Shown: positions 36,419-47,273 of the stretch, one piece after another | How the letters are laid out: every line of letters begins with the position of its first letter | How positions within the stretch are numbered: position 1 is the first letter of the stretch | Assembly (NCBI GenBank): GCA_029747585.1 | Contig: JAPEVF010000052.1 | Coordinates: forward strand, 81,998-145,997 | Direction of reading: 5' to 3' | Origin: Pleurotus djamor | Taxonomy: Eukaryota; Basidiomycota; Agaricomycetes; Agaricales; Pleurotaceae | Length of the DNA stretch: 64,000 bases | The notes under the pieces: generated by a model | The model's input: only the letters and a program-made list of their open reading frames with translations | Told to the model about the DNA's origin: nothing | The model's database searches: none | Position numbers and translations under genes: made by a program

Positions 36419-38483
36419 TTTTGCGGGAAAGATGGAGATGGTGGTGGTCAAGAAACAAGAAGAGTCTGGAGGGGGAGTAAGGAACGACGAGGCAGAAGAC
36501 GAACGAGTTATATAGGAATACGCGAAATGATATGGTGCCAAAAAATATTAATCCGGAAAATAATTAATTTCAAAAGGAGTGGTACGATTTGGGGGTTATC
36601 AGAGCCTCCGAGCGCGGCTTTTGATTGGCTGCGTCGCATAATCTCTCCTCATTTCCAAAAATCCCTTTTTCTTTTCTTCCTCAGGTCTGAGACATGCCCT
36701 TGATTTCATACTTATTACACGCGACACGCTCGTTGCGTCGTTCCATGTTGAACACGAAATATCACGAAAGACAACGACCACAGAATTTATGATAAACATC
36801 ATCAGGCCAAACTGAAAATTCTGCCGCTTAGGTAGCCTGCGAAGAGATGCGTAACAGCCCATGCGTCCCATGGGGCACACATGAAGGCTACGTGTATATA
36901 TCACCGTCGTAAAATCACTCGTCGTTGCCATCTTATCATCTTACTCCAGGGATTTGTCGAGCCGTATCTCCATCCTCTGGATACAGTGTTGGGACTATCC
37001 GTACCCCAATAGCCACTTGACGCCACTCTTCTGTCGTTCGGTGCATCTCTGAACTTCCAAGTTGTGCTAGCAGTAGAAGCGACGATGTCTGTGATCGGGG
37101 ATAACCCCCACGTNGGGCCTTCGAACGATCATGGACGTATCTCATCAGGTGCAGGCTTCATACAACGTTGTGAGAGGCCAGAAATCATTGGTCTTTAGCT
37201 ATTTCTCCAGAATTTGAGTTTGACATGCTGACGTATAATTCTTGCAGACCAAAGTGCACGCGGACACCGCACGGTGGTCTTGACCCTTCCAAGCGGTCTC
37301 TTTGCACGAGGACGCGTCACTAGTACCAGCGAAGGTACACAACTTCGAACATCGTGTTCAAGTTCAAGGTATCATAACTTTGAGTTTGTAATCGCCGGTC
37401 TACAGCGCTTTTCGCCGGCCATCACGAGGCTGGTCATCTCAATCTCCACCAGGATAGCTTGGCTTCTCGACTACTTAATGCTTCTTGGACGGCCCAGGGT
37501 TATACTTCCACTTTGGCTACTTCACCTCGGCCGAGTCTGATACACATCATATACAACATATGCAACTTGCTTATAGCGCCCTTCCCCTCGGTGGTCTAAT
37601 GCTGAATATCAAAGTCGACACCCCACTCGCGGAGACTCGAACCGGCGGATCTCCAGAGCACCATAATCTATCTTCATTTCATCAAGCTGCGCTCAGTCTT
37701 TCCCCCAATCCACCAAAACGACCTGCTCTATCTGTGCCTCTGATGCGTGTCTCCGACATGCCACCACCCTGCTTTCCCTGCTTGCAATAAATATCGTCTA
37801 TGTGGTCTGTCTTTCCTTCAATTTCTACGCGTTCCGATTATCCACTCTTTGCTCGTCGTCATATACACCGCCTCAGCACGTCACGCGTCTACAGAACCTT
37901 CGCTGAACTTTCGATGATCAGTATCAGATGTAATGACTTCGGTCGAGCTACCGTGCCTTGCATTTATGGATTGCAATGCAATTGCAACCCTTCGTGCTCA
38001 CCTCGTTCCTCGCTTTGCATTTAACAGCCACCATATCTTGCGCTTCGTCCGTACGCGCGGATCAGTTTGTAACAGAGCCTCTCTTGATGACGCCGTAACT
38101 GGGCTGTATCAGCATCTATCTTCAGGAGTAACTACAACTCTCCATGGAATGCTGGTTCCTTACGGCGTTCCCTCGCAAAATGAATGACATGCTGCACCCA
38201 GAGATGCCAGTCACTCTTCGAGCTTCGCTCCAGCGTCCAATGCTCAAATTGTTTCTTCAACTGACCAGTTGTCCTTATTTGCTTTCCTGCGTCGACACTT
38301 GAGGTACCCGCTCAATCCGATAACCTCAGTCGAATTCACCACCTGATCTCTCGGAGCCGTCTACCGCACCGAGTGCTCATGTCTAGATCATGATACAAGT
38401 CGAGGTCAAACATACACCCACAGCCATCCTTTCAGATAGCACATATAAGTATCTCGGTTAGCGCTACTGTGGTCTCGTTCGGT
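36419..38483. other. 2-kb stretch without a confident gene
   Basis: Reading frames at 37274-37540 and 37485-37790 overlap and have no family motifs or good splice signals. No repeat was recognised. Around 38430-38460 the sequence ACATATAAGTATC, about 40 bp before the P2 ATG, is a likely TATA region. Confidence 0.35.
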
Positions 38484-39582
38484 ATGACTATGCCATTCGC
38501 GCGGAGATGGCTCACCTCTGTCTTGCTTTTCGCACCACTCTTTAACGCCCGCTTGCATCGTCGTGCCGGTATGCACAACGTGACGATAGACGACGAAACA
38601 GGGGATGAGGCTAGTCACGTCCTTCCTGTCTATACACCCACGACTTGGGCTCAAGGCTCTAGATGCCCCAAATGCTACCCGTTCGATGCGTCCCAGAGCC
38701 ATGGTGGGACTTGGCACGACTACACGTGGATGCCAACAAGTAACGTCCCGGAAGGTAGTGTTGAGTTTAGCTTCTCAGGTATGCATTTGAGCTCTAACTC
38801 GAACAAGTATCATACTGATCCGTCACTACCCATCCGTCATCTTCACATAACCATAGGCGTTTCCATTTATCTCTTCTTCAGCATCGTCAACCATCTACCC
38901 GAATACTTTTACTGGAAAGCTGACTATGTCATCTACATCGATGGGAACTATGTTTTCAATTACGTCCACCAACCAGACCCCCAAGATGCAAGGGAGGTTC
39001 TCTATCAATTTTTGATATATGCGAACGAGACACTGGACAATCGAAATCATACGCTCAAGCTCCAGGCCAATCCAAACTCTGTCGAACCCATCCTACTCCT
39101 CTTCGACTATGCCGAGTATACGATGTTGTAGGTCTAAATCATTGTTGAATGAAATTTGATTGTTTACATCACATTCTTGTCGCAGGTCCGATGACCCCGG
39201 CGAAGAAATCACACATACTGAAGCTGTGCCAGCCGCTACCACCTCTGCTGCGAAGACTCATTTAAGTATCCCCTCCAGGAGTACAAAGAGCCATCACGTA
39301 CTGGCTTCCACCACACCTCCCTCAGTGACTTCACCATCATCAACCACTGACGCAGCCTTACCCCAGCCCCCGGACGAAGCTGACCCAACTACAAAGCAAA
39401 CCTTCAACGTGGCGGCCATCATCGCCGGAACACTTGGTGGAATTTCCTTCCTGATGTTCGTCGCGATCGTCTATATTCTGGTGCGACCTTATTGCTATGT
39501 TTGGGAGAATGTATTTTGTAGAGTGGTTCGTGACAAAGAATCTGCGGAGGTTGGGGACTCTGAATCGGTGTATTCTCAGTAG
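38484..39582 (+). CDS. P2: single-pass membrane protein of the NVTIDD family, tail without PPxY
   Basis: Exons 38484-38778, 38857-39127 and 39186-39582 sum to 963 nt (320 residues), with the introns at the same places as in the other paralogues. The ectodomain shows HNVTIDDETGDEASHV, WAQGSRCPKCYPFD, GTWHDYTW, VSIYLFFSIV and ILLLFDYAEYT. A Ser/Thr-rich stalk leads to the TM helix VAAIIAGTLGGISFLMFVAI. The cytosolic part is short and ends SAEVGDSESVYSQ. Unlike P1 and P3-P5 it has no coiled coil and no PPxY, so it either lost that tail or is a different functional class. Two similar tails occur as loose fragments downstream. Confidence 0.78.
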
Positions 39583-39734
39583 CCTCTTGATAATGCTTAC
39601 GGACTTTGAGAAGCATCCAACGGTCTGACGCGCGGGACGATGGGCATCGAATACCGTTCCTATGTGTGTTCATTCACGTATACTCTACCCCAGCCGGATC
39701 CTGGACCAGTGATGCCCAGATTTTCCCCAGTTTA

Positions 39735-40110
39735 AAGCCATCTCAATAGTCCCTGTAATCATCGGGGCTATTTTGGGAGGAGTAATTGTCTTGCTGGTTT
39801 GCGGTGCCATTCTTTTTTGTTGCCTCCGCTTGAAACGTGGACGCAACGCCTCTTTGTACCCGTACCCGAAGGAGATCTTGCCTCGGCCAAGCTTCCGTGC
39901 AACTGCTGCACAGCGATGCTAGTCCAACTGAGAGAGCAAAGTTTGGACTAGGATTCGACGCTTCCACTAGGGAAACTCTAATAAGTAGACCACAGGCATC
40001 AGGTCTACTACCCGGTAATCTGACGATTCAGAAATGGAGGGAGGAAGGTGGAAGTGGGAATCGGAGAGAGACAGCTAGAGGAGTTCGCATTTACACGAGG
40101 ACTTACCTCC
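39735..40110 (+). pseudogene. 3' fragment of a P3-type membrane-protein gene (TM + tail)
   Basis: The stretch reads PVIIGAILGGVIVLLVCGAI then a basic stop-transfer and LYPYPKEILPRPSFR, closely matching the TM and tail of P3 (PVIIGATLGGMIVFLVCGAI, LYPYTKEIVPWP). The ectodomain, signal peptide and stalk are missing and a stop breaks the tail after about 60 residues. It is therefore a truncated copy and not expected to make a protein. Confidence 0.7.
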
Positions 40111-40224
40111 CTACTATGGGTCAGCAGAATAGACTAGTAGCTTCCCAGCTCAATTTACTCTATACTTTCAAGACTTCCCTGGGTATCAGACCCATCGACC
40201 TTCGACCATCACCTCGACCCCCCT

Positions 40225-40485
40225 ATCTCAGTCTCCTGATGAACCACTGGAATCCAACACAGGACATCCCTTCAACGTAGCAGCCATCATTGGTGGGACA
40301 CTGAGTGGGATCATTTCCTGATGCTCGTCGCGATAATTTACAATCTGGTAGGACCTTATTTCCCTGTTCGGAAAATCTATTTCGCCCAGTTGTTCGTGGA
40401 AAAGAATCTGGGGAGGCGGAGACTTGGGTCACGTCTTCTAAATCAGTGTATAGCCAGTATGATCCCGACTCTGTAGTATTGTAGA
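40225..40485 (+). pseudogene. 3' fragment of a P2-type membrane-protein gene (TM + tail)
   Basis: The DNA closely follows the last exon of P2: 'CTTCAACGTAGCAGCCATCA' here against 'CTTCAACGTGGCGGCCATCA' in P2, then a region ending in AAATCAGTGTATAGCCAGTA where P2 has GAATCGGTGTATTCTCAGTA. The frame is broken several times (for example after GGGACACTGAGTGGG). It lies right behind the P3-type fragment. Confidence 0.65.
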
Positions 40486-41073
40486 GCCAGGTTAATAGAC
40501 CAAATCTGATGCGTGTAGCTGAAAAGATACCAGCGTGTACAGCCTTATGTTGATCGTCTACTAGGATAGGTCGGCGGTTCGAGCGTGTTGAACTTGAAAA
40601 TGTCTTCATCTAGGCTTTCCCCAGGCCTTTCCTTGCTCGAACGGATTATCCCGTCAACCGCGGCTCCTGTTGATGTATGTCAGTCATCCAGGTCTGCGAA
40701 GTTCAATCCAAGGAAGTATCGTCCATCTGGGGTTGACTCAAGTAATCTCAATCGATCGCGAAGCGGCCAAACATACTCTACATCTGCATAAGTGCGATTC
40801 GACAAAAACTCGCGCGATTCACCACCTTGACATCTCCTTCTAGCCATGAATCCTGTCCGATGTCATTGTTCTACGTCCACATCATAGTGTTGAGCGCGCG
40901 GCGATTGATTCTCTATCTGATTTCTTCATACCCTTATTCGCTAGCAGGTTGACCGTTACATCATGGGGGGTTTCCTCTGATGACCAGCGAAGTTGAACAA
41001 GTTGATGCATGATGCTTCTGAGTACGCCCTATTGTAACTGAATGAAAACACATTTTCGTCGTCTCGGTGTCCA

Positions 41074-41079
41074 TATAAA
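41074..41079 (+). promoter_or_regulatory. TATA box of P3
   Basis: TATAAA lies 40 bp before the P3 ATG inside CGTCGTCTCGGTGTCCATAT. The paralogue P4 has CGTCGTCACGGTATCCCTAT with TATAAA at the same place, so the core promoter is shared between the two genes. Confidence 0.6.
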
Positions 41080-41119
41080 GGGAAACAAATGGCAGTCTTC
41101 ACCTCCCACCTTGAACACG

Positions 41120-42457
41120 ATGTATTTTTCCCTCGTCAAGGTTTTACGACCTGTTGTCATGTTTTCCCTCCTGCCAGGCGTGGCGTTATCAGCCTTGCTC
41201 ACGAACACAACCATTGACGACACAGATACTTCCTTTACGTATACCCCTGCTGGACTATGGACTCGCGGAACCCAGCTTTTCTCCAACTTGGACCCATCTC
41301 AACTCAATGGCGGGACTGTACACGCTCTCTCATCACCAGCCAATGCCTCTCCAATACCTCAGATTTCCATTACTTTCACGGGTAAATCCTCTTTGCATTA
41401 CTATGCTTTACGTTGAGGTCACTTACTCGTGTCTAACAGGGGTTGCCATCTTCGTTTTTTGCGTCATCCCAAATAAATTAGATCCTTCATCGGACGCCGT
41501 CAATTTTGTCAAATACCAATTCATCTTGGATGAGGAATCTTTGGCTCAGTATCGCCACGATCCAGGGTCAGAGGAAGGATTTCTATACAAAACACTCGTT
41601 TTCTCCAAGACAAACCTTCAAAACAAGCAACACACATTTCAATTCCGGCCCCTGCTTGATGAGGGGCGAGGGGTTCTCCTTTTGTTCGATTACATAGTAA
41701 TCACCGAGTTGTGCGCCTTCTTCTCCATCTTCCTGATTGTTGTTAATATCAGTCTTATTTTCTCCATTCTAGTGCTGAGGATGAACCGACGAATCATCCG
41801 TCCCCTGCTACTCGCCCCTTACAGCTCTTACCACAAAGTTCGCAAAGCGCCCCTCAACCAACTCCTATCGCTCTCACAGCGGAGAACGCGCAAACTATAT
41901 CAGGCAGCCTTATTACAAGTCCACCCATATCCCAGCTTCCCAGTTCCAGACCATCACAAGATTTCCCTATCACCGGGCGCACAGTCGAAGTCAGCTCTGA
42001 ATCATTCTCAGGCAAACCTACTATCACTTCCCTTAACCCTTCTCCTACGACATCGATGTCCATAAAATCGGCATCCAAAACCCCTGTGATTATCGGAGCC
42101 ACTTTGGGCGGAATGATTGTCTTCCTGGTCTGCGGTGCTATTCTTTTCTGCCGTTTTCGTCGGAAACGTAGGCGCAACAATACTTTGTATCCTTATACAA
42201 AGGAAATCGTGCCTTGGCCAACATCCCGCCCAGCTGCTTCAACCTTTACAAGGATTAGAGATGCTAGTCCAAATGGTCGAACGACTTTTGGGCTAGGATT
42301 GGACGAGTCTCCCTCAACGGAAATTAGTACACCAGACACACTTGGTCCACTACAGCTCAACGGAATGGCGGAAGCGAGGAACCATTGGGAAACGGAGAGA
42401 TGGAGGTTCCGACACTTTTACGAGGACTTTCCCCCTGACTATAGGTCCGTAGAGTAG
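41120..42457 (+). CDS. P3: single-pass membrane protein, NTTIDD ectodomain and PPDY tail
   Basis: Exons 41120-41381, 41440-41710 and 41773-42457 sum to 1218 nt (405 residues). Parts in order: signal peptide (VVMFSLLPGVALSALL), ectodomain with NTTIDDTDTSFTYTPAG, LNGGTVHALSSPANASP, VAIFVFCVIPN, YQFILDEESLAQYRHDP and LLDEGRGVLLLFDYIVIT, a long Ser/Thr/Pro stalk, TM helix VIIGATLGGMIVFLVCGAIL, basic FCRFRRKRRRNN, and a tail ending FPPDYRSVE. P3 and P4 form a subgroup in which the 'GTWHD' part of P1, P2 and P5 is replaced by GGTVHALS. The PPxY at the extreme C-terminus suggests control by a WW-domain ubiquitin ligase (inference). Ligand unknown. Confidence 0.8.
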
Positions 42458-42589
42458 AGTAGAGTGCTAGCCTTCTACCTCACTCTGTTCGACACTTTAT
42501 ATACCCATAAGACGATCTATTGTTTTTGCTTGTTATGAAAACCGAAAAAGGTACGCAAGTTTGCTCAGGCGGCCCTTCACATCGGATTC

Positions 42590-42800
42590 CACCCCAGCTC
42601 CCTTGATTTCTGAGCCATTTGCTAAGCGACGACGCGTCCCTATCTCGGTCTCCTGATGGACATGATCCCACTTAAAGAGCATCCCCTCAACGTCAAACCG
42701 CCATCATTGGTGGAACACTGGGTAGTATGGCTCCCCTCATGTTCGTTGCAATAACCCAAGTTCTGATACGTGTCCGTGGGAGTGTCCTACGTTGATTTAG
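42590..42800 (+). pseudogene. second 3' fragment of a P2-type gene, behind P3
   Basis: DNA such as CATCATTGGTGGAACACTGG and CTCATGTTCGTTGCAATAA matches the TM-encoding part of P2 and the fragment at 40225-40485. The words TATCTCGGTCTCCTGATGGA and TATCTCAGTCTCCTGATGAA align these two fragments at their 5' sides. The frame is broken. Order and spacing behind P3 repeat those of the upstream P3-type/P2-type fragment pair. Confidence 0.55.
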
Positions 42801-43499
42801 ACATGGAAAAAAGGGACACTGAAAATCTTTGTATTGCGTTTACCCTAACTCGGTGTGTATGTATCCAATGATCCATAGAACTCGGCGGGAGTATTGTAGT
42901 AATCCATTAATCACGGTCAATACAGACAAGATATCGACAGTGGGTATGGGTACACCGTCGTCACTTACTATCTCAGGCCGAAAGTGGACGTGTTGACACG
43001 TTGGTATCCAACTCCGAGCCGCCATATGGTCAGCCAGTTTCAAACTTCATCATATTCATGTCGATAACCGTGTATCTTGAATTCATGTCAGCTTCTTCTG
43101 TCGGTCTAATCATCGCCTCGAAGCAACGATATTCGACTCAAGTACACATCCTCCATCAGGATCTGATAGAAGTCGTCGAACGCACAGAAACAATCCCAAA
43201 CCACTCAGCTCTCCCCTCCCTTTACCCCTAATCTCACAGGACGGTCTATGGAGCATCGATTTCGAGGCCACCAAATTTCTTAGCTGCTTGCTTCAGGCTC
43301 ACTAAGCAAGGGTAATTAATTGGTTCGACCGTTGCGACTTGATATGTTCGCTCTGATATCCAGCATCCAACAATGATGGATGATGCATCCATGCCTTCTG
43401 TATGCAATTACCTTTCTAATCATTGAATCGTCGTCACGGTATCCCTATAAAGGGATGCTAGGGCAGGGCAAAGGAATATCCTCAGCTCAAGGCTTAAGC
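42801..43499. promoter_or_regulatory. region upstream of P4 with a conserved TATA box
   Basis: No gene is supported. TATAAA at 43446-43451, 54 bp before the P4 ATG, sits in the same context as the P3 TATA box (see 41074). Confidence 0.5.
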
Positions 43500-44476
43500 A
43501 TGGCCCACTTCCCCATCTCCCTTTCCCTCCGACACGCAGTCGCTCTCGCCTTCCTGCCAGTAGTAGTGTTTTCAGCTCTTCTACCGAGAAACACTACCAT
43601 AGACGACACCAACTCTCTTTTCACTTATTCTCCAGTCACATCGTGGACCAGCGGAGCTCAAATCCTTTCCACTTTGGACGCATCTCAACTTACTGGTGGG
43701 ACAGTACACGCGCTTTCAGTACCAGCCAAAGCTTCCCCAGTTCCTCAAGTTTCGATAGATTTCTCAGGTGATTCGTCTTCCCATCAAACTTCCTTTCTCA
43801 TTGACTGATATATACCCATTCAAGGCACCGGCCTCTACATCTTCTGCGTCATACCGAATAACTTACGGCCTTCCACTTCTACAATCAATTTCGCCAAATA
43901 CCGATTCCTCTTGGATGGATCTCCTGCTCAGTTTCGGCATGATCCAGACTCGCAGAAAGGTTTTCAGTACCATACACTCGTTTTCTCCAAGTCAAATCTT
44001 GCAGATTCGCAGCACACGCTACAAATACAGCCCCTGCTTGACGAGGGGCGAGGAGTCCTTCTTTTGTTCGACAACATAATAATAACTCTATCGTGCGTTT
44101 GTCATGTCCAGCTTTCTGATTTTTCACTTGACCCTAATTGTAGTCCTACCCTAGTGTGGATGATCAAATAATTCAGCGTCCATCCACCACTTTTCGGCCT
44201 CCGACCTTACAACACCCACCGCAAAGCTCACAACAAGGACGCGGGACCCAGATCAACTTGCAGGATGAAGCCCCTCAATCGGCTCCTATCAACGCCGCAC
44301 AGAACGCAGCCCAATTCCAAACGCAAATGCTATCAGACGGTCTTTCAAGCTCCCCCGCATCTCCAACACCGGAGGCTGAGGCCGCGTCTATTCCTCTTTT
44401 TCAATCATCACCGCCGTCGAAACCTTCCTCGGGCGCATCGCTCGAATCTCCCAATGTCAGTTTCCAGGCCACTACG

Positions 44477-46021
44477 GTAAAAGTATACATCAAATATTGT
44501 ACTTACCGTAGAATAAGGATACATCAAACGTTGTAGTGTACAGTGCACAATGGTGGATATATCACTCGCGCTGGCGAGTGATACATCCACAGTCGGGCCA
44601 CGTTTCCCATGTTCCCTTTGACTTCTTAATCCGTTTGGGGCTGCGAAGCCTAGCTATTGCGACATGTGTGGTGCAACACAAGGAGCTCAGATTGACGATT
44701 GGCTTCGATTGGCCTTTGATGCCGATTCAATCTGCGCTTCATCAAAATGGCATCCCGAATTCTTGGAAAAAAAACATGAAAATGACAAAAGATTTTTAAG
44801 TCACAAATGCTCATGACACCAGACCACGAATGGTGCTCACTATCAGAGAGACCGCTTGCCTGGACCTAGCTTAATCTCCGGTAACTGTCCCGGCTCGGGT
44901 AGCTGGAATCCCTATTGATTCCTTGCTGCCGTTCCCCCCGCCTCCTACCAGATTCATAGCAGTTGGACTGAATCTATCAATCATCCCTTTTAATCCCCAA
45001 TGCCACGATGAATTCAGGTGAGCGGCTGGATCTCGCTCCTAGCAAAACTCACCTTGGACTCCAACTCCTAGAAACCCCTAGGGCACCCTTACCTTCCGCG
45101 CAGAAATGGCCTTGACGCTACAGCTGGAAATAGCGTGTTATCACCGGGGGGCACATATTGAAAGTGTTTGAGCTCGTTTTCAAGTCATTCCGACGCCCTA
45201 AAGGCACCTTTATAATTCGCCCCAGCGTCAGCCCCTATTGGGTACTGGTGTTTTTTTTTTTACTGCTACGTCGCCATTATACACCATTTTAATGCACCAG
45301 GCACCCTGAGGCGTCCAGGATACCTAACATGGGTGAGACTCCCTCTCAAAAAAGGTAGAAGATACGGATTCATGCTACCAAAACCGAACAGACGTTATCA
45401 ATGTTTCGCACCAAAGTTTTGTAAGCCTCCTTTCTGACCTTTATTCGTTCGTCTGACCTTTATTGATTCTGGAAAGGCTATCTAAGTGAGTCCCCCGAAA
45501 ACTACTTCAGAACTCTTCTTTGACTTGTATTGGTTGATTCCGATGCTTTTTTCGCGGTCGGAACTCTCTGTGGTTGATTCCGTCGCCCAAAAAGTTGTCC
45601 ATTCTGTCGGGCGCTTCGTGGCGCTTATCGAGTGATGTGCGTGTCACGCTACCGTCTCGCCTTTCTTTCATCACTGTCGGCAGCGAGCACGCCGCATGCA
45701 GAATTTTCCGATGCTGCAGCACCTTCCCATTAAGTATTACATTGCTTACTCCCTCAAGATTGTCTGAGACGGGCTGTATACTTAGGGCATCACCGCCGCA
45801 GGATTTGGCCACGGGCCGTCGATTGTGAGTGTCTCTCCATCATTTAGCCATTTCTCCATCCTTTCCATTCCATTTCTTTCTTGCACTTGCTTTCTACTAC
45901 CGATGCTTGGTAGGTATTCATGTGCAGCCCCGACCGCATGTACAGCATTCGGGATCTCCAGCCACAGATCAGAGTCTGGAATGTTGGTAGCCCCAAAGTA
46001 GTTCAACATGGTTCGACAACG
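44477..46021. mobile_element. ~1.5-kb insertion in P4, probable non-autonomous element
   Basis: The segment separates the stalk and TM parts of P4. Both borders end in a similar word (ACTACG on the left, ACAACG on the right), a weak hint of a target duplication. Near the left edge GATACATCAAA-type words repeat and a 34-bp hairpin occurs. Inside are a T12 run near 45250 and short direct repeats (TCTGACCTTTATT twice, TTGATTCCG twice). No transposase or reverse-transcriptase ORF is seen, so the element would be non-autonomous. Class unknown. Confidence 0.45.
44555..44588. repeat. 34-bp hairpin near the left end of the P4 insertion
   Basis: GGATATATCACTCGC is followed after CGCTG-type loop bases by GCGAGTGATACATCC, its reverse complement with one mismatch. 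Such a hairpin is typical near the ends of small DNA elements. Confidence 0.7.
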
Positions 46022-46507
46022 TTCTTTTCAATCATCCCCACCGCTACTTCATCGCCTCCTCCTCCCTCGACATCATCCAATAAACCAACATCAAAATTGC
46101 CTGCTATCATCGGAGGCACGATAGGAGGAATAGTATGCTTGCTAGCTTGCGGCGCAGCTGTCCTCTATTGTCGTAGAAAGAAACACGGACGCAGAGTAAA
46201 CGTCATTCCACGCATTCGGGGGTTCACAGTGTCTTGGGGAAAGTACCGCCCATCTGTGTCGCCATTCACAGCAAGTATCAATGACGGAGAACGATCTAAC
46301 CACTCTTCTGATACTGGCAGAGCAAAGACTGGACTTGGACTTACCTCCGACGTCATGGACATTACTAGGCCAAGAACATCCCGACCCGGTGAGGTGATGA
46401 GAGGAAGGGATGATTGTGAGTCGGACTTGGACGTGGAAACTGAAGAGAAATGGAGGACGCAGAATTTGGAATACGAGCTTCCCCCAGACTATAGATCAGT
46501 CGAGTAG

Positions 46508-47273
46508 TCTCTATTATCTACCCTTACGACCCTATATTTATTCGTTTTGATGCTCTATCTTCCTCCTAAATCGACGGAGCCCCTGATTCTCCTGAGATCG
46601 GGGATTGATTCAGATTGGGAAGGCTTGATTCAGTTTGAGTCCTTCCCACAGCTCATTTCCGTACGACGGTCTCATCAACACGGTCGCCCAACCCCGTTGA
46701 TATCAAACGCGAGTCCTTCACCCTTGTCGCATCAACGACGAGCTTTGAGACTTGCTGGGCTGTCTCGCTGGCAAGCATCCCGGTGGTAACGCATCGCCTG
46801 CGGCCAGGAGGATCGCTCGAGGTAACATGTCTCCAGCGCACTGTTGTTTTACTGGTGGAAATCTTACTTTTTCGGCTGCCCGTCAGCTTCAGGTCCCAAA
46901 CCATGTCTCTGATGATCATAATGGCCCCAACTTGCATCAAATGGAAGAAATTTTCAATCTCGAGTAGCATGGGATGCCTGATGAGCCCAACGGCGACCAT
47001 TAGAATCCTGCGTGCGACGTGGGCTATCATGAAGGCACAAATGCCTATCGCATGGCACAAGTGAGCGGATAGCCAAGTTAAACGGACGGGCGGCCTGGAA
47101 ACATGGTGTCGCGATCACGTCCTTGCCATGATACCAACAATTCAGCGCTTGTATTCGGTCGAGACAGATCACCTCGATACCTGTGCTATGTATAAGCTCT
47201 CTTCTCTCGGAGGCATCACCGTGGCTGGCCCATACAAGTCCCTCTATCCTATGCCTCGATTACCGACACTCTC
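46508..47273. other. interval between P4 and P5 with an uncertain minus-strand ORF
   Basis: A 135-residue minus-strand frame (47060-46653) reads as two hydrophobic stretches (ICAFMIAHVARRILMVAVGL; MQVGAIMIIRDMVWDLKL) followed by a hydrophilic part. It resembles the C-terminal end of a polytopic membrane protein, but no upstream exons were found. It is either a gene fragment or chance. Confidence 0.25.

Larger units (their letters stand above)
43500..46507 (+). pseudogene. P4: membrane-protein gene of the P3 subgroup, split by a ~1.5-kb insertion
   Basis: Exons 43500-43767, 43825-44092 and 44155-44476 encode signal peptide, NTTIDDTNSLFTYSP ectodomain and most of the stalk (ending SFQATT). The rest, TM helix IIGGTIGGIVCLLACGAAVL and a tail ending LPPDYRSVE, is at 46022-46507. 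Joined at these points the parts give 1344 nt, exactly 448 codons. Between them lie about 1545 bp without family sequence. As it stands the mRNA would stop soon after the junction (YRRIRIHQTL, then stop) and give a soluble, anchorless ectodomain. A very large intron (44477-45961, phase 0) could also rejoin the halves, but would be far longer than any other here apart from the ~600-nt one in the p40-like gene. Confidence 0.65.

Noticed and set aside
37630..37660. B-box-like GGTTCGAGTCTC on the minus strand
   Set aside because: No T-stem pairing and no A box at the expected distance.
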